In this document: in pieces, positions 12,109 to 12,569 of the stretch
Position numbering within the stretch: the stretch's first letter is position 1
Layout of the letters: every line of letters starts with the position of its first letter
NCBI GenBank assembly: GCA_035648595.1
Contig: DASRLH010000519.1
Location: 1-12,569 of the forward strand
Direction of reading: 5' to 3'
DNA from: RYN-428 sp035648595
GTDB lineage: Bacteria > Planctomycetota > Phycisphaerae > Tepidisphaerales > Tepidisphaeraceae
DNA length: 12,569 bases
The notes under the pieces: generated by a model
Seen by the model: only the letters and a program-made list of their open reading frames with translations
Database searches by the model: none
Told to the model about the DNA's origin: nothing
Program-made: the position numbers and the translations under genes

Positions 12109-12375
12109 ATGACCAATCACGATTTGTTGAGGCGGCTCCAGGATGCGCCGTTCCAGCCATTCCGGATTCGGCTGTCGAACGGGTCGGCAATCGACATCCG
12201 AGACGCGGGATCTGTCATCGTGGGTGATTCCAGCGCGGTCGTGCCCCTTGAAACGGTGACGGATGATCGCGGGTATCGGATCGTGCGGGACTGGAAGACC
12301 ATCTCCATCAGCCATATCGTTGAATTCATCGACTTGAAGGAAAGGGATTCGGGGCCGCGAAGGAAGCGGGCGTGA
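12109..12375 (+). CDS. Small conserved protein of unknown function
   Basis: The 88-residue protein reads LLRRLQDAPFQPFRIRLSNG at its N-terminus (6-25), then strands such as AIDIRDAGSVIVGDSSAVV and RIVRDWKTISISHIVEFIDL, and ends in a basic tail (KERDSGPRRKRA). The pattern 'PFxPFRIxLsnG...hp.xixvg...hIxxId' is, from memory, typical of short cytoplasmic proteins found in many copies in Planctomycetota; no function is known to me. The frame is open upstream to 11956, but the ATG at 12109 gives the natural N-terminus, and the upstream part crosses the palindromic repeat. The TATAAT box just before the ATG supports this start. It follows atpD on the same strand after 166 nt, so co-transcription is possible but not required. 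Confidence 0.7.
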   Translation: MTNHDLLRRLQDAPFQPFRIRLSNGSAIDIRDAGSVIVGDSSAVVPLETVTDDRGYRIVRDWKTISISHIVEFIDLKERDSGPRRKRA

Positions 12376-12392
12376 AATGGCCGGTTGGTAGG

Positions 12393-12408
12393 GTTCGCTT
12401 CAGCGAAC
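12393..12408. other. Short perfect hairpin
   Basis: GTTCGCT (12393-12399) and AGCGAAC (12402-12408) are exact reverse complements around two bases, 18 nt after the small-protein stop codon. No T run follows. It may close the transcript or mark old insertion debris beside the IS end. Confidence 0.35.
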
Positions 12409-12432
12409 GCGGTTCGGATGGCCCAAGGGCAC

Positions 12433-12569
12433 TAGTGCTTTGTCACGCAATGATTTTAGGGTAAACAGACTTCAGTTTTATCCGAGCGTCGCCGACCTTG
12501 AATTGCCAGTCCACGCCACGTTGCCTGGCGTTGCTGTGGTGTTGCCAGGCAGCCGTTTGCTCCCGCAAT
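12433..12569 (-). mobile_element. End of an IS630-family insertion sequence (partial)
   Basis: The transposase tail at 12443-12569 marks an insertion sequence entering from the right edge. IS630 elements insert at TA; the TA at 12433-12434 in CACTAGTGC is the likely target duplication, which would place the element's end at 12435 with GTGCTTTGTCACGCAATG. The other end lies outside the window, so neither the inverted repeat nor the duplication can be checked. Confidence 0.7.
12443..12569 (-). CDS. IS630-family transposase, C-terminal fragment
   Basis: On the minus strand the frame from the window edge to a TGA at 12445-12443 encodes 41 residues, reading LREQTAAWQHHSNARQRG and then VDWQFKVGDARIKLKSVYP. 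The pattern W...RN.....v.WqF...dARiKLkrlYP is the characteristic end of IS630-family DDE transposases. The catalytic domain and start lie beyond the window. The visible part has no frameshift, so whether the copy is active cannot be judged. Confidence 0.82.
   Translation of the reverse strand, partial: LREQTAAWQHHSNARQRGVDWQFKVGDARIKLKSVYPKIIA

Noticed and set aside
379..12375. A multi-gene defence or biosynthetic system
   Set aside because: The genes are mostly single units in changing orientation with separate housekeeping or regulatory roles, and no shared pathway or defence domains are visible.

Overview
The window looks like chromosome of a high-GC bacterium, most probably a member of the Planctomycetota (Phycisphaerae-like). 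This is an inference from gene content and style: a small 'APFQPFRIRLSNG' protein of a type common in that phylum, a type-4 uracil-DNA glycosylase with a long N-terminal extension, dnaA away from dnaN/recF, an atpD gene standing alone, few strong Shine-Dalgarno sites, and intergenic regions full of palindromic repeats. No rRNA, tRNA or CRISPR array was seen.

Layout. Positions 1-67 hold the start of a minus-strand gene whose ribosome-binding site lies in one arm of a strong hairpin (71-120), with further stem-loops at 128-173 and 240-266. A PilZ-like gene (379-813, +) and a dihydrodipicolinate-synthase-family aldolase (1004-2068, +) follow. A 69-nt inverted repeat separates the aldolase from a convergent GAF-GAF-GGDEF diguanylate cyclase (2252-3868, -). 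A pirin (4004-4702, -) is divergent from an MFS_3-type exporter (4962-6944, +) across a repeat-rich gap. The exporter converges on dnaA (7072-8430, -). Upstream of dnaA are about 370 nt without a gene, a three-unit BIME-like array (8802-8909), and the type-4 uracil-DNA glycosylase (8904-9806, -). That gene is divergent from a DCC-family thiol-disulfide oxidoreductase (9994-10398, +), with a perfect 8-bp-arm palindrome between them. Then come atpD (10521-11942, +) behind its own candidate promoter, a small conserved protein (12109-12375, +) with a TATAAT box 6 nt before its ATG, and the 3' end of an IS630-family transposase running off the right edge (12443-12569, -).

How the genes relate. This is a patchwork of mostly single-gene units and not a pathway island. 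The diguanylate cyclase and the PilZ-like protein could be maker and receptor of c-di-GMP, but they are not adjacent. dnaA and the glycosylase both concern DNA maintenance and share a strand, but 473 nt of repeats lie between them. I see no convincing new multi-gene system. The most unusual content is non-coding: the leader hairpin that would mask a ribosome-binding site, several palindromic repeat families (one supplies a stop codon), two starts that look leaderless, and atpD outside an atp operon.
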